Of a stretch of DNA of 64,000 nucleotides, positions 53,232-63,513 are shown one piece after another; position 1 is the first letter of the stretch, and every line of letters begins with the position of its first letter. The position numbers and the translations under genes are program-made. Below the pieces are notes generated by a model. The model had not been told where the DNA came from. It saw only the letters and a program-made list of their open reading frames with translations, and did no database searches. Source of the stretch: Pseudomonas putida (lineage in GTDB: Bacteria > Pseudomonadota > Gammaproteobacteria > Pseudomonadales > Pseudomonadaceae); the NCBI RefSeq assembly GCF_016406145.1, contig NZ_CP066306.1, positions 4,960,001 to 5,024,000 of the forward strand. The letters are read 5' to 3'.

Positions 53232-54527
53232 ATGACTCATCGCATCGTGATTGTCGGCGGCGGCGCCGGCGGCCTGGAACTGGCGACCCGCCTGGGTAAA
53301 ACCCTCGGCAAGCGCAAGCAGGCCGAGATCACCCTGGTCGACGCCAACCTCACGCACATCTGGAAGCCGCTGCTGCACGAAGTGGCCGCCGGCTCGCTCA
53401 ACTCCTCGGAAGACGAACTGAACTACGTGGCCCAGGCCAAGTGGAACCACTTCAACTTCCAGCTGGGGCGCATGAGCGGCCTGGACCGTGAAGGCAAACA
53501 GATCCAGCTGGCCGCCACCCTTGATGAAGAGGGCCGCGAGCTGGTGCCTGCGCGAACCTTGCGCTATGACACCCTGGTCATTGCCGTGGGCAGCAACACC
53601 AACGACTTCGGTACCCTTGGCGCCGCGCAGCACTGCCTGTTCCTAGATACCCGCAAGCAGGCCGAGCGTTTCCACCAGCAACTGCTCAACCACTACCTGC
53701 GTGCCCATGCGGGTGACCAGGCTAGCGAGAAAATCAGCGTGGCGATTGTCGGCGCCGGTGCCACCGGTGTGGAGCTGGCGGCCGAACTGCACCACGCAGC
53801 GCACGAACTGGCGGCTTATGGCCTGGACCGTATCCAGCCAAAGGACATGCACATCACCGTGATCGAGGCAGGCCCGCGCGTGCTGCCTGCGCTGCCAGAG
53901 CGCATCAGCGTCCCGGTGCACAAGACCCTGGAAAAGCTCGGCGTGACGGTGATGACCAACGCTGCCGTCAGCGAAGTGACCGCCGATGGCCTGAAGACCG
54001 CCAACGGCGAAGTGATCCAGGCCAGCCTCAAGGTGTGGGCGGCCGGTATTCGTGCGCCGGGCTTCCTCAAGGATATCGACGGCCTGGAAACCAACCGTAT
54101 CAACCAGCTGGTGGTGCGCCCTACCCTGCAAACCACCCGCGACGATGACATCTTCGCCTTCGGTGACTGTGCAGCCTGCCCGCAACCGGGCAGCGACCGC
54201 AACGTGCCGCCACGCGCCCAGGCAGCGCACCAGCAGGCCGAGATGCTGGCCAAGAGCCTGAAAGCGCGCCTGGAGAACAAGCCGCTGCCGACCTATGCCT
54301 ACAAGGATTACGGTTCGCTGGTGTCGCTGTCGCGCTTCTCGGCGGTGGGTAACCTGATGGGCAACCTGATGGGTAGCGTGAAGCTGGAAGGCTGGCTGGC
54401 GCGGATGTTTTATGTGTCGCTTTATCGCATGCACCAGATGGCGCTGTACGGGTTCTTCCGCACGGCGATGATGATGCTGGGTAGCAAGATTGGGCGGGGC
54501 ACTGAGCCGCGACTGAAGCTGCACTGA
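53232..54527 (+). CDS. ndh: Type II NADH:quinone oxidoreductase
   Basis: 431 residues. A membrane-bound single-subunit flavoprotein that passes electrons from NADH to ubiquinone without pumping protons. The FAD Rossmann motif is IVIVGGGAGGLELATRLG at the start; a second nucleotide site, VAIVGAGATGVELAAEL (about 172-188), binds NADH. FAFGDCAACPQPGS is the second FAD contact, and the C-terminal amphipathic end is MHQMALYGFFRTAMMML. Confidence 0.95.
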   Translation: MTHRIVIVGGGAGGLELATRLGKTLGKRKQAEITLVDANLTHIWKPLLHEVAAGSLNSSEDELNYVAQAKWNHFNFQLGRMSGLDREGKQIQLAATLDEEGRELVPARTLRYDTLVIAVGSNTNDFGTLGAAQHCLFLDTRKQAERFHQQLLNHYLRAHAGDQASEKISVAIVGAGATGVELAAELHHAAHELAAYGLDRIQPKDMHITVIEAGPRVLPALPERISVPVHKTLEKLGVTVMTNAAVSEVTADGLKTANGEVIQASLKVWAAGIRAPGFLKDIDGLETNRINQLVVRPTLQTTRDDDIFAFGDCAACPQPGSDRNVPPRAQAAHQQAEMLAKSLKARLENKPLPTYAYKDYGSLVSLSRFSAVGNLMGNLMGSVKLEGWLARMFYVSLYRMHQMALYGFFRTAMMMLGSKIGRGTEPRLKLH

Positions 54528-54571
54528 CCTGCGCGCTAGAGGCTTGGGGTGCAGCTTGTCTGCACTGGCCT

Positions 54572-54650
54572 CATCGCCGGCAAGCCGGCTCCCACAGGGG
54601 ATGCACAGCTCTCAAGGCTTGTGAAACACCTGTGGCTTGCCGGCGATTGG
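54572..54650. repeat. REP-type palindrome, GCCGGCAAGCCGGC family
   Basis: CGCCGGCAAGCCGGCTCC and the facing GGCTTGCCGGCG flank about 40 bases after ndh. Confidence 0.8.
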
Positions 54651-54757
54651 GCCAAATGCCCACATACCAGGCATGGCCTGTGCGATGACGAATGAATAAA
54701 GAAGATTTGCACCGCTCGGTGCATTTTTTTTGCGCGAGATAAAATCGAGACAAAAGA

Positions 54758-54787
54758 AAAAGGGCATCTCAGTCGAGATGCCCTTTT
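54758..54787. terminator. Bidirectional Rho-independent terminator
   Basis: AAAAGGGCATCTC (54758-54770) pairs with GAGATGCCCTTTT (54775-54787), loop AGTC. It ends the tRNA operon on the minus strand and could stop read-through from ndh. Confidence 0.88.
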
Positions 54788-54791
54788 TACA

Positions 54792-54867
54792 TGGTGGGTC
54801 GTGTAGGATTCGAACCTACGACCAATTGGTTAAAAGCCAACTGCTCTACCAACTGAGCTAACGACCC
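54792..54867 (-). tRNA. tRNA-Lys (anticodon UUU)
   Basis: 76 bases with CCA encoded: acceptor GGGTCGT, anticodon loop CTTTTAA, T loop TTCGAAT. Third gene of the Asn-Pro-Lys operon on the minus strand. Confidence 0.97.
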
Positions 54868-54873
54868 TGAAAA

Positions 54874-54950
54874 TGGTCGGGGTGAGGGGATTCGAACTCC
54901 TGACATCCTGCTCCCAAAGCAGGCGCGCTACCGGACTGCGCTACACCCCG
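54874..54950 (-). tRNA. tRNA-Pro (anticodon UGG)
   Basis: 77 bases: acceptor CGGGGTG starting with C1 as in bacterial tRNA-Pro, anticodon loop TTTGGGA, CCA encoded. Confidence 0.97.
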
Positions 54951-54954
54951 AGAT

Positions 54955-55030
54955 TGGCTCCGCGACCTGGACTCGAACCAGGGACCCAATGATTAACAGT
55001 CATTTGCTCTACCGACTGAGCTATCGCGGA
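54955..55030 (-). tRNA. tRNA-Asn (anticodon GUU)
   Basis: 76 bases: acceptor TCCGCGA, anticodon loop CTGTTAA, CCA encoded. First gene of the tRNA operon. Confidence 0.97.
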
Positions 55031-55124
55031 ACTGAACTTCGGTACATCTTCACAGCTTCGAAGTCTGTGTTAGCTTCGATCTCTTTGGCTATCCGCTTTC
55101 GCGTTGTCGCTGCTGAGGCCGGCT

Positions 55125-55152
55125 ATTCTACATTCTTCGTTTTGCTTGTCAA
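55125..55152 (-). promoter_or_regulatory. Promoter of the tRNA Asn-Pro-Lys operon
   Basis: Minus-strand TTGACA (55152-55147), a 16-base spacer, then TAGAAT (55130-55125), near-consensus sigma-70. The GC-rich stretch right after the -10 (GCCGGCC) is the discriminator type linked to stringent control of stable RNA genes. It lies about 95 bases before tRNA-Asn. Confidence 0.75.
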
Positions 55153-55408
55153 CCACTTTTTTTCATTCAACTTACTGATTTCTAAGTTGTTTTGCGGTCA
55201 CCGATGTTGCTGGTGATTCGCTTAGTGCCTGACAACGCGGCGTATATTAGGGGCACTCTAATTTCTGTGCAAGCGTTTTTTTCAAAAATTTCAGCAAGTT
55301 ATGGAAAAAACTGGCGAGCCCCCGATTTTGCTGGGTTTGGCCGGGGCTGTCCGCCGGCAAGCCGCCCCCCACAGGGTTCCACGTTGGCTGCCGAAACGCT
55401 GCGGCCAA
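55153..55408. other. Non-coding stretch upstream of the tRNA operon
   Basis: AT-rich in its first half (55153-55310), probably UP-element and spacer DNA. A single partial REP (CCGCCGGCAAGCCG) lies near 55351. No gene is supported here. Confidence 0.5.
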
Positions 55409-55410
55409 TA

Positions 55411-55434
55411 AAAAAGCCCCGCAGGTGCGGGGCT
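55411..55434 (-). terminator. Rho-independent terminator after clpB
   Basis: AGCCCCGC and GCGGGGCT with a short AGGT loop, followed by Ts on the minus strand. Confidence 0.85.
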
Positions 55435-55453
55435 AGTTTTTGCAGCGAAGGGA

Positions 55454-58018
55454 TCAGGCGAACACGATTTCTTCGCCTTGCACCTTGGCAGTGATCGCCG
55501 AACCCGGCATGAATTTGCCGGCCAGGATCATTTGCGCCAGCGGGTTCTCGATCCAGCGCTGGATCGCACGCTTCAGCGGACGGGCGCCATAGACCGGGTC
55601 GTAACCCACCGCGATCAGCTTGTCCAACGCCTCCGGGCTCAGGCTCAAGGCCAGCTCGCGCTCGCTCAGGCGGCTGCGCAGGCGACCAAGCTGGATCTCG
55701 GTGATGCCGGCGATCTGCTCGCGGCCCAAGGGCTCGAACACCACCACTTCGTCGATCCGGTTGACGAACTCCGGACGGAAGTGCGCACCCACCGCATCCA
55801 TCACTGCCGCACGCTGCGCTTCGCGATCACCGGCCAGCTCCTGGATCTGCGCCGAGCCCAGGTTGGAGGTCATCACGATCACCGTGTTGCGGAAGTCCAC
55901 CGTACGGCCATGGCTGTCGGTCAGGCGGCCATCCTCGAGCACCTGCAGCAGCACGTTGAACACATCCGGGTGGGCTTTCTCCACTTCATCCAGCAGCACC
56001 ACCGAGTATGGCTTGCGCCGTACCGCTTCGGTCAGGTAACCGCCCTCTTCATAACCTACATAGCCTGGTGGGGCGCCGATCAAGCGAGCCACGGAGTGTT
56101 TCTCCATGAACTCGGACATGTCGATCCGCACCATGGCCTCTTCGGTGTCGAACAGGAATTCGGCCAGGGCCTTGCACAGCTCGGTCTTGCCCACACCGGT
56201 CGGGCCTAGGAACATGAACGAACCACTTGGCCGGTTCGGGTCGGAAAGGCCTGCACGCGAGCGGCGTACCGCGTTGGCTACGGCGGTCACCGCCTCGTGC
56301 TGGCCGATTACGCGCTGGTGCAGCAGGTCTTCCATTTTCAGCAGTTTTTCGCGCTCGCCTTCCAGCATCTTGGCCACCGGGATGCCGGTCCACTTGGACA
56401 CTACTTCGGCAATCTCTTCCTCGGTCACCTTGTTGCGCAGCAGCTGGTTTTCGGTCTTGCCATGCTGGTCGACCATCTGCAGGCTGCGCTCTAGGTCCGG
56501 GATAACCCCGTACTGCAGTTCGGCCATGCGGTTCAGGTCGCCTTTGCGACGGGCCGCTTCCAGCTCCTGGCGGGCTTGCTCGATCTTTTGCTGGATCTGC
56601 GCCGAGCCCTGCACTTCTGCCTTCTCGGACGCCCAGATTTCTTCGAGGTCGGAATACTCACGCTCCAGGCGCTCGATTTCCTCGGTCAGCTTCTCCAGGC
56701 GCTTCTTGGCTGCTTCGTCTTCTTCTTTCTTCAGCGCCTGGGATTCCACCTTCAGCTGGATCAGGCGACGGTCGAGGCGGTCGAGCACTTCCGGTTTGGA
56801 GTCGATCTCCATGCGGATACGGCTGGCCGCTTCGTCGATCAGGTCGATGGCCTTGTCCGGCAGCTGGCGGTCGGTGATGTAGCGGTGGCTGAGCTTGGCC
56901 GCAGCAATGATCGCGCCGTCGGTGATGGCCACCTTGTGGTGCACTTCATAGCGCTCTTTGAGGCCACGCAGGATGGCGATGGTGTCTTCCTCGCTCGGCT
57001 CCTCCACCAGTACCTTCTGGAAGCGTCGCTCCAGGGCGGCGTCCTTCTCGATGAACTGGCGGTATTCGTTGAGCGTGGTGGCACCGACGCAATGCAGTTC
57101 GCCACGAGCCAGCGCCGGCTTGAGCATGTTGCCGGCGTCCATGGCGCCTTCGCCTTTACCGGCACCGACCATGGTATGCAGCTCGTCGATGAACAGGATG
57201 ATCTGGCCTTCCTGCTTGGACAGCTCGTTGAGCAACGACTTGAGGCGCTCTTCGAACTCACCGCGGTACTTGGCACCGGCGATCAGCGCGCCCATGTCCA
57301 GCGCCAGCAGGCGCTTGCCCTTGAGGCCGTCCGGCACTTCACCGTTGATGATGCGCTGGGCCAGGCCTTCGGCGATGGCAGTCTTGCCCACGCCGGGTTC
57401 GCCGATCAGCACGGGGTTGTTCTTGGTACGGCGCTGCAGCACCTGCACGGTGCGGCGTATCTCGTCGTCACGGCCGATGACCGGGTCCAGCTTGCCCTCT
57501 TCGGCACGCTTGGTCAGGTCTACGGTGTACTTGTCCAGCGCCTGGCGCGACTCTTCGGCATTGGCGTCATTCACCGCCGCGCCGCCGCGCAGGTTGTTGA
57601 TGGCGTTTTCCAGGGCCTTCTTGCTCACGCCCTGGCTGAGCAGCAGCTTGCCGAGCTTGCTGTTCTCATCCATGGCGGCGAGCAGCACCAGCTCGCTGGA
57701 AATGAACTGGTCGCCCTTCTGCTGGGCCAGGCGGTCGGCCTGGTTGAGCAGGCGCGCCAAGTCCTGCGACATGTTCACATCGCCGGTGGGGTTCTGGATT
57801 TTCGGCAGCTGGTCGAGTTCTTTTACCAGTGTCTGGCGCAGGTTGTTGATGTCGAAGCCGACCTGCATGAGCAGTGGCTTGATCGAACCACCTTGCTGCT
57901 CGATCAACGCCTGCAACAGGTGCAGGGGTTCGATGGCAGGGTGGTCCATGCCAACGGCCAGGGACTGGGCATCGGATATCGCTAATTGAAGCTTGCTGGT
58001 CAAACGGTCTATTCGCAT
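55454..58018 (-). CDS. clpB: Disaggregase chaperone ClpB
   Basis: 854 residues from [18 protein letters not shown], the family start; the ORF runs 35 codons further upstream without support. The hexameric AAA+ protein pulls polypeptides out of aggregates with DnaK. An N domain (1-150), NBD1 with [13 protein letters not shown], the coiled-coil M domain (about 410-525, [18 protein letters not shown]), and NBD2 with [14 protein letters not shown] are present. The ClpP-binding loop is absent, as expected for ClpB. A heat-shock-type promoter lies upstream. Confidence 0.97.
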   Translation of the reverse strand: MRIDRLTSKLQLAISDAQSLAVGMDHPAIEPLHLLQALIEQQGGSIKPLLMQVGFDINNLRQTLVKELDQLPKIQNPTGDVNMSQDLARLLNQADRLAQQKGDQFISSELVLLAAMDENSKLGKLLLSQGVSKKALENAINNLRGGAAVNDANAEESRQALDKYTVDLTKRAEEGKLDPVIGRDDEIRRTVQVLQRRTKNNPVLIGEPGVGKTAIAEGLAQRIINGEVPDGLKGKRLLALDMGALIAGAKYRGEFEERLKSLLNELSKQEGQIILFIDELHTMVGAGKGEGAMDAGNMLKPALARGELHCVGATTLNEYRQFIEKDAALERRFQKVLVEEPSEEDTIAILRGLKERYEVHHKVAITDGAIIAAAKLSHRYITDRQLPDKAIDLIDEAASRIRMEIDSKPEVLDRLDRRLIQLKVESQALKKEEDEAAKKRLEKLTEEIERLEREYSDLEEIWASEKAEVQGSAQIQQKIEQARQELEAARRKGDLNRMAELQYGVIPDLERSLQMVDQHGKTENQLLRNKVTEEEIAEVVSKWTGIPVAKMLEGEREKLLKMEDLLHQRVIGQHEAVTAVANAVRRSRAGLSDPNRPSGSFMFLGPTGVGKTELCKALAEFLFDTEEAMVRIDMSEFMEKHSVARLIGAPPGYVGYEEGGYLTEAVRRKPYSVVLLDEVEKAHPDVFNVLLQVLEDGRLTDSHGRTVDFRNTVIVMTSNLGSAQIQELAGDREAQRAAVMDAVGAHFRPEFVNRIDEVVVFEPLGREQIAGITEIQLGRLRSRLSERELALSLSPEALDKLIAVGYDPVYGARPLKRAIQRWIENPLAQMILAGKFMPGSAITAKVQGEEIVFA

Positions 58019-58096
58019 GGGGATACCTTCCTGTAAGGGCAGGTCGGAGCGATGGACAGCGCCTTTGATGAAGAAACCTGCCTGAGATGACCTTAT

Positions 58097-58124
58097 AGAT
58101 AAGGGTGATTCTGGAGGTTTCAAG
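58097..58124 (-). promoter_or_regulatory. Sigma-32-type heat-shock promoter of clpB
   Basis: Minus-strand CTTGAAA (58124-58118), then 12 bases, then CCCTTATCT, close to the sigma-32 consensus (CTTGAAA ... CCCCATNT). It ends about 80 bases before the clpB start. Confidence 0.65.
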
Positions 58125-58166
58125 CGTAGCGGGGTTGACTAAAGTCAGCTTTATGGATTAGCGGTG

Positions 58167-58199
58167 CCCCAATCGCCGGCTTGCCGGCGATGAGGCCGG
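58167..58199. repeat. Short REP-type palindrome
   Basis: TCGCCGGCTTGCCGGCGA is a compact hairpin of the GCCGGCAAGCCGGC family between pgeF and clpB. Confidence 0.75.
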
Positions 58200-58204
58200 G
58201 ACTG

Positions 58205-58945
58205 TCAGCGAGGATCCAGCCAGACCAAAGAAGCAAACCGCCCACCCTGTGGGGTGCGGCGATAGGAGAAAAACCGCTCATCGCTGACGGTGCAAAAGCC
58301 ACCGCCATAAACAGCTGTCACACCGCGCGCCGCCAGGCGAATGCGCGCCAGCGCATAGATGTCGGCCATCAGCTTGCCCGGCCGCTCGCCCTCGACAAAG
58401 GCCTTGGCAGCCTCCGGGTGCACAGCGGTGAAGGCATCCCGCACTTCCAGGCCCACTTCGAATGCCTGCGGGCCGATGGCAGGCCCCAACCACACCAGCA
58501 CCTCTTCAGGCGGCAATGCCAGGCGCTCCAGCGTGGTTTCCAGCACGCCACCGGCCAGCCCGCGCCAGCCCGCATGTGCGGCAGCCACACGGGTGCCCGC
58601 GCGGTCGCAGAACAGCACGGGCAGGCAGTCGGCAGTCATTACGGTACAGGCAATGCCTGGCTGGTCGGTCCAGCTGGCGTCGGCTTCGGCGACCACCGAT
58701 GGGTCGGCATCCGCCACGATCAGGCCATGCACCTGCTTGAGCCAGGCGGGCTGAATGGCAAATTCGTCGCTCAGGCGGCGGCGGTTCTCGGCGACCGCAA
58801 GCGGGTCGTCGCCCACGTGGTCACCGAGGTTGAAGGATTCATAGGGCGGCAGGCTAATGCCACCCTGGCGGGTGGTGACACAGGCGCGAACCGAGGCCGG
58901 GGCCGGCCAGTCGGGGAACAGCAGCGCCTGCGTCAAGCCACTCAT
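58205..58945 (-). CDS. pgeF: Peptidoglycan editing factor PgeF (laccase-domain, YfiH family)
   Basis: 246 residues. The Cu-oxidase_4 fold is shown by [40 protein letters not shown] and [17 protein letters not shown] (active-site Cys and His), and [13 protein letters not shown]. PgeF removes wrongly incorporated residues from muropeptide precursors in E. coli; older annotation calls it polyphenol oxidase. The start overlaps the rluD stop, a conserved rluD-pgeF pair. Confidence 0.93.
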   Translation of the reverse strand: MSGLTQALLFPDWPAPASVRACVTTRQGGISLPPYESFNLGDHVGDDPLAVAENRRRLSDEFAIQPAWLKQVHGLIVADADPSVVAEADASWTDQPGIACTVMTADCLPVLFCDRAGTRVAAAHAGWRGLAGGVLETTLERLALPPEEVLVWLGPAIGPQAFEVGLEVRDAFTAVHPEAAKAFVEGERPGKLMADIYALARIRLAARGVTAVYGGGFCTVSDERFFSYRRTPQGGRFASLVWLDPR

Positions 58946-59904
58946 CCGATAAACGCCTCGCGGTCCTGGTTCAGCAGCGACAGCAACCAGACGAAGTCAT
59001 CCGGCAGTTCCGACGCCCACTCCATGCGCTCACCGGTAGTGGGGTGGTCCAGCGCCAGGAAGCGTGCGTGCAGGGCCTGGCGCGGGAAGGTCTTGACCGC
59101 CTCGACCATGGTCGGGCTGGCTGCCGGCGGGATGCGGAAGCGGCCGCCGTAGGTCTGGTCGCCGACCAGCGGGAAACCGACATGGGCCATGTGCACACGG
59201 ATCTGGTGAGTACGGCCGGTTTCCAGCTTGACCCGCACGTGGGTGTGCGAACGGAAGCGCTTGAGCACACGGTAGTGGCTGACCGCCGGCTTGCCGCCTT
59301 CGGTCACTGCCATGCGCTGGCGTGCGCCACCGTGACGGCCGATCGGGGCGTTGATCTTGCCGCCGGCAGTCACCACGCCGATCACGATGCACTCGTAGAT
59401 CCGGCTGACCGTACGGCTCTGCAGCTGCTCGACCAGCTTGGTCTGCGCCTGCAGGGTCTTGGCCACGACCATCAGGCCGGTGGTGTCTTTGTCCAGGCGA
59501 TGGACAATGCCAGCGCGCGGTACGTTGACGATATCCGGCACATGGTGCAGCAAGGCGTTGAGCAATGTGCCACTGGCGTGCCCGGCAGCCGGGTGCACGA
59601 CCAGCCCGGCCGGCTTGTTGATCACCATGATCTGGTCGTCTTCGTAGACGATGTCCAGCTCGATGTCTTCGGCGATCCACTCGCCCTGGGCCTCTTGCTC
59701 GGCCTCAAGTGCAAGCATGGAGCCACCATGGACGGTGTCTCGAGGGCGCACGACGGCACCATCGACCGTCAGGCGGCCCTCTTTGATCCACGAAGTAAGC
59801 CGCGAACGCGAGTACTCGGCGAACAATTGGGCGGCGACCTGGTCGAGGCGTTGACCGCCCAGTTCGGACGGTACCTCTGCGCTAAGTTGAATGATCTCGG
59901 ACAT
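58942..59904 (-). CDS. rluD: 23S rRNA pseudouridine synthase RluD
   Basis: 320 residues from [20 protein letters not shown]. The same frame stays open for 413 more codons upstream, but that part is antisense to bamD and is rejected. An S4 RNA-binding domain (about 18-75, [18 protein letters not shown]) precedes the RluA-type catalytic domain with Asp in [12 protein letters not shown]. The enzyme makes pseudouridines 1911, 1915 and 1917 in helix 69. Divergent from bamD, operon with pgeF. Confidence 0.95.
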   Translation of the reverse strand: MSEIIQLSAEVPSELGGQRLDQVAAQLFAEYSRSRLTSWIKEGRLTVDGAVVRPRDTVHGGSMLALEAEQEAQGEWIAEDIELDIVYEDDQIMVINKPAGLVVHPAAGHASGTLLNALLHHVPDIVNVPRAGIVHRLDKDTTGLMVVAKTLQAQTKLVEQLQSRTVSRIYECIVIGVVTAGGKINAPIGRHGGARQRMAVTEGGKPAVSHYRVLKRFRSHTHVRVKLETGRTHQIRVHMAHVGFPLVGDQTYGGRFRIPPAASPTMVEAVKTFPRQALHARFLALDHPTTGERMEWASELPDDFVWLLSLLNQDREAFIG

Positions 59905-60051
59905 GCTCGATTCGGCGGGCGCACAGCCTTTGGTTTCGGCTGCGAGCTTGTGGTTAAATACGGCTTCTTTTGTCCCGGGGTTGGCCGGGGCGCTCATCAT
60001 AACAGGACGGCACCGCCCAAGACAGCGGCCGTCAAAGGGACGCAAGCCGCT

Positions 60052-61071
60052 ATGCAAGTGAAACACCTGCTGCTGATCGCCATCCTCGGGCTTACCGCGG
60101 CCTGTTCCTCTAATAAAGAGGTCATTGACGAGAACCTCAGCGAGGCCGAGCTGTATCAGCAGGCCCAGGCTGATCTGGACAACTCCAGCTACAACAGCGC
60201 CGTGAACAAGCTCAAGGCCCTGGAGTCGCGCTACCCGTTCGGCCGTTACGCCGACCAGGCGCAGCTCGAGCTGATCTACGCCAACTACAAGAATTCCGAG
60301 CCCGAGGCTGCCAAGTCGGCTGCCGAGCGCTTCATCCGCCTGCACCCGCAGCACCCGAACGTCGACTACGCCTACTACCTCAAGGGCCTGACCTCGTTTG
60401 ACCAGGACCGCGGCCTGGTGGCGCGCTTCCTGCCGCTGGACATGACCAAGCGTGACCCGGGTGCCGCCCGCGACTCGTACAACGAATTCGCCCAGCTGAC
60501 CAGCCGCTTCCCCAACAGCCGCTACGCCCCGGACGCCAAGCAGCGCATGATCTACCTGCGCAACCTGCTGGCGTCTTATGAAATCCACGTGGCCGACTAC
60601 TACCTGAGCCGCCAGGCTTACGTGGCCGCCGCCAACCGTGGCCGCTACGTGGTGGAAAACTTCCAGGAAACCCCATCGGTCGGCGACGGTCTGGCCGTGA
60701 TGGTCGAGGCGTACCAAAAGATGCACCTGGACGATCTGGCCGCCACCAGCCTGGAAACCCTCAAGCTCAACTACCCTGACCACCCGAGCCTGGTCGATGG
60801 CGAGTTCCAGCCCAAGCAGACCGAGTCTGACGGCCGCGGCTGGCTGTCCAAGGCCACCCTGGGCCTGATCGAAACCGACGCGCCACTGCCACCGGGTGAA
60901 ACCCGCGCCAACCAGGACGTGGTCCGCCAGTTCCAGGATGCCCGCGCCGAGATGCCGCAGGACTTGCTGCCCAAAGATGAAAACGGCGACCCGATCCTGC
61001 CGGAAGGTCCGAAAGAAGCCGAGAAAGACCGCTCCTGGTTCAGCTACATGACCTTTGGTCTGTTCGACTGA
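60052..61071 (+). CDS. bamD: Outer-membrane assembly lipoprotein BamD
   Basis: 339 residues from [28 protein letters not shown] is the lipobox and Cys is lipidated. Five TPR-like repeats follow ([34 protein letters not shown] etc.), as in BamD, the essential partner of BamA in outer-membrane protein insertion. It is longer than E. coli BamD (245) by a Pseudomonas-type C-terminal tail. The ORF's long upstream extension runs antisense over rluD and is not real. Confidence 0.95.
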   Translation: MQVKHLLLIAILGLTAACSSNKEVIDENLSEAELYQQAQADLDNSSYNSAVNKLKALESRYPFGRYADQAQLELIYANYKNSEPEAAKSAAERFIRLHPQHPNVDYAYYLKGLTSFDQDRGLVARFLPLDMTKRDPGAARDSYNEFAQLTSRFPNSRYAPDAKQRMIYLRNLLASYEIHVADYYLSRQAYVAAANRGRYVVENFQETPSVGDGLAVMVEAYQKMHLDDLAATSLETLKLNYPDHPSLVDGEFQPKQTESDGRGWLSKATLGLIETDAPLPPGETRANQDVVRQFQDARAEMPQDLLPKDENGDPILPEGPKEAEKDRSWFSYMTFGLFD

Positions 61072-61088
61072 TTCAACGGGGTGCGAGA

Positions 61089-61114
61089 AAGGGAGACTGA
61101 GGTCTCCCTTTTTT
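61089..61114 (+). terminator. Rho-independent terminator after bamD
   Basis: AAGGGAGAC (61089-61097) pairs with GTCTCCCTT (61102-61110), loop TGAG, then Ts. Confidence 0.88.
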
Positions 61115-61164
61115 ATTGGCCTCGTCCTAGACTGTCGCCTCAATCAATAGACAAGCTGGACACC

Positions 61165-61395
61165 ATGGTTCGCCTACTTTTCTGGATCGCCCTGATCGCC
61201 GCCGCGTTCTGGCTGTGGCGCAAATTCAAGATCAGCCAGCAGTCGCCGTCCGAGCCGAAACTCGACGACCCGCTGAAGATGGTGCGCTGCGCCCACTGCG
61301 GCGTGCACCTGCCCAATGATCGGGCGCTGCAGCAAGGCAGTCAGTGGTATTGCAGCCAGGCGCACCTTCAGCAAGGGCCTGGCCAGCAAGACTGA
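61165..61395 (+). CDS. PP0621 family small membrane zinc-knuckle protein
   Basis: 76 residues. An N-terminal helix (MVRLLFWIALIAAAFWLWRKF) anchors it, and the C-terminal part has CAHCGVHLPNDRALQQGSQWYCSQAH, a four-ligand zinc-binding pattern. This matches a family named after P. putida PP0621. Role unknown. It has its own start after the bamD terminator. Confidence 0.85.
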   Translation: MVRLLFWIALIAAAFWLWRKFKISQQSPSEPKLDDPLKMVRCAHCGVHLPNDRALQQGSQWYCSQAHLQQGPGQQD

Positions 61396-61414
61396 GCCAA
61401 TACCTCACGGGCAT

Positions 61415-61475
61415 CATCGCCGGCAAGCCGGCTCGCACGCTGTACCCTGTGGGAGCCGGCTTGCCGGCGATTGGG
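61415..61475. repeat. REP-type palindrome, GCCGGCAAGCCGGC family
   Basis: ATCGCCGGCAAGCCGGCT and AGCCGGCTTGCCGGCGAT are exact complements around about 20 bases, between convergent genes. Confidence 0.85.
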
Positions 61476-61497
61476 CCGCTAAGCGGCCCCAGCGATC

Positions 61498-62595
61498 TCA
61501 GCCCAGACGCCCGGCAGGGGCATAAGGCGCCGGGTCAATGATCGGCTCCACCCCCGTCAGCAAATCAGTAAACAACTGACACGAAGCCGGCGCCAGCACC
61601 AACCCATTGCGGTAATGCCCGCAATTCAACCACAACCCGTCATGCCCCGGCACTTGGCCGATGTACGGAATGCCTTCAGGCGAACCTGGCCGCAGCCCGG
61701 CCCAGTGCGCCACCACCGTGGCATCCGCAAGCTCCGGCAACAACTCTGCCGCTGAAGCCTTGAGGCTCGCCAGTGCATCCTGGGTCGGGGTCTTGTCGTA
61801 CCCCGCATGCTCCAGCGTGCTGCCCACCAAAATGTGCCCGTCACGGCGCGGGATTGCATAACGCCCCTTGGCCAGCACCATGCTCGGCAAGAAATCTTCG
61901 GCGCACTTGAACAGGATCATCTGGCCTTTAACCGGTTCCACCGGCAGCTCAATGCCCAGCGTGCGCAGCAGGTCGCCGCTCCAGGCACCAGCGCTGAGCA
62001 CGACATCATCAGCCTGCAGCACGCCGTCTGCGGTCTGCACGCCAGTCACGCGCTCACCGTCCTGAACAAAGCCGGTGATCTGGCAGTGCTCGCGCAAGGT
62101 CACGTTGGGCATTGCCAGCAGCGCAGCCTTCAGTGCCTTGACCAGCCGCGGGTTGCGCACATTGGCCACGCCTGCCATGTAGATGGCGCGCTTGAAGCCT
62201 GGGCCCAGTACGGGGACCGCATCATAGGCCGCCGAGATATCCACAGGGCTGAGCGGCCGCTGCTCGCGCTCAGCCCAGGCCAGCGCCTCGGCTTCGTCGT
62301 CCAGGTCGAGCCAGTACAAGCCGGTGGTGTGGACTTGCGGATCAATACCGGTGCTGGAGAACAGGTGCTCACCCAGCTGTGGATAAAAGTCCTGCGACCA
62401 GTGCGCCAGGGCGGTGACTGCCTGGCTGTAGCGCCAAGGGTAAAGCGGCGAGACGATACCGCCGCCCGCCCAGGACGACTCACGCCCGACCTCGGCCTGA
62501 TCACATACCACTACCTGGCCGACCTTCGTCGCCAGGTTGAACGCCGTCAGCAGGCCGATCACCCCGCCGCCGACCACCACTACTTGCTTGTTCAT
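61498..62595 (-). CDS. thiO: Glycine oxidase ThiO
   Basis: 365 residues from MNKQVVVVGGGVIGLLTAFNLA, the FAD-binding start; four upstream codons are ignored. A DAO-family flavoprotein that oxidises glycine to the imine for thiazole synthesis in thiamine biosynthesis. GLRPGSPEGIPYIGQVPGHDGLWLNCGHYRNGLVLAPAS is the C-terminal FAD and substrate region. The adjacent minor pilin gene on the same strand begins 50 bases upstream. Confidence 0.92.
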   Translation of the reverse strand: MNKQVVVVGGGVIGLLTAFNLATKVGQVVVCDQAEVGRESSWAGGGIVSPLYPWRYSQAVTALAHWSQDFYPQLGEHLFSSTGIDPQVHTTGLYWLDLDDEAEALAWAEREQRPLSPVDISAAYDAVPVLGPGFKRAIYMAGVANVRNPRLVKALKAALLAMPNVTLREHCQITGFVQDGERVTGVQTADGVLQADDVVLSAGAWSGDLLRTLGIELPVEPVKGQMILFKCAEDFLPSMVLAKGRYAIPRRDGHILVGSTLEHAGYDKTPTQDALASLKASAAELLPELADATVVAHWAGLRPGSPEGIPYIGQVPGHDGLWLNCGHYRNGLVLAPASCQLFTDLLTGVEPIIDPAPYAPAGRLG

Positions 62596-62648
62596 CTGTC
62601 GATCCAACACCTGAAGTAAAACCGCGATGCACGGGCATCATTCAACCT

Positions 62649-63038
62649 TCAGCTCCCCCAGCAGCGCTCAATGGCCCCGGTGCCCTCCGGGTTGCTCTGT
62701 ACACCGGCCTGGTCGAGCTGGAAATCACCGCAGCGATCGTCCGCCATCAAACCATGCGGCAGCCGCCGTGCACGCAGCGTGAAGGTATCGCTACCGCGTT
62801 CGGCATGCAGGCTGTAATGGCGGTTGCCAGCGGGCAATACCGGTTCGCCCTCGGCGTACTGGCCGGTGCGTACACGATGGTGTTCCAGGCGCAGGGCAGC
62901 GTCATGCAGCAGGCCAACCACTTCGCTGCGTGCGGCTCGCCTGAGCTGGTCGCTGTAACTGGGGTAGGCAATGGCTGCCAGAATGCCGGTGACAGCCACG
63001 ACAATCAACAACTCGATCAGGCTCAGGCCTTGCTGCAT
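62649..63038 (-). CDS. pilE: Type IV minor pilin, PilE-like
   Basis: 129 residues with leader MQQG and cleavage before LSLIELLIVVAVTGILAAIAYPSYSDQLRRAARSE, the prepilin signature with Glu5. PilE-type C-terminus with two Cys (DDRCGDF, ERCWGS). It follows pilX by one base and ends the pilW-pilX-pilE run visible here. Confidence 0.88.
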   Translation of the reverse strand: MQQGLSLIELLIVVAVTGILAAIAYPSYSDQLRRAARSEVVGLLHDAALRLEHHRVRTGQYAEGEPVLPAGNRHYSLHAERGSDTFTLRARRLPHGLMADDRCGDFQLDQAGVQSNPEGTGAIERCWGS

Positions 63039-63039
63039 G

Positions 63040-63513
63040 TCAGTCTTCCCTGAGTCTCTGCCGCCAAAAAATCCGCTGCGGCGCCTGTGTTTGAGCCGCT
63101 GGCATGGCATACACCGCCTCCAGCACTTGCCTGGCCGCGAGTTGCCGGCTGACAGCGGTCACCCGGTAAAGCATGACGGGCTCATCCCTCGGCCTATGCG
63201 CGGCCCGGGTCGTTTGCCCAAGGTTCTGCAGCTGGAAGTAACCGCTTTCGCTGGCTTGCCATTGCCCCAGCAACTCATGCGCGCGCGGGGGTGGCAGGCA
63301 CGCTTGGCACAACCCAGGCGGCGCGCGCTGCAGTTCGGCCTCTGCGACCAGCAGCGTGGCTTCGGCCTGATCGAATGCCTGCAAACCCTCGCGCAGGTAG
63401 CCGGCCATGCGCGTTTCCACCAGAGCATCGCGCAACGCCGAAGCCGCCAGCAGGCCAAGCAAAAGGCTGAGGACCAGCGCCAGCAGCAGTACCATGCCAC
63501 GCTGGCGCTTCAT
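63040..63513 (-). CDS. pilX: Type IV pilus assembly protein PilX-like
   Basis: 157 residues. MKRQRGMVLLLALVLSLLLGLLAASAL is the PilX-type prepilin start (RGM-V-L-L), followed by an EARMAGYLREGLQAFDQAEATLLVAE-like helix. PilX is a minor pilin that helps start pilus assembly. It overlaps pilW upstream by 4 bases and lies next to pilE. Confidence 0.87.
   Translation of the reverse strand: MKRQRGMVLLLALVLSLLLGLLAASALRDALVETRMAGYLREGLQAFDQAEATLLVAEAELQRAPPGLCQACLPPPRAHELLGQWQASESGYFQLQNLGQTTRAAHRPRDEPVMLYRVTAVSRQLAARQVLEAVYAMPAAQTQAPQRIFWRQRLRED

Noticed and set aside
59044..60051. 336-codon upstream extension of bamD
   Set aside because: Antisense to rluD; the lipoprotein signal begins at the chosen ATG.
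59905..61143. 413-codon upstream extension of rluD
   Set aside because: Runs antisense through bamD; RluD proteins begin at the chosen ATG.
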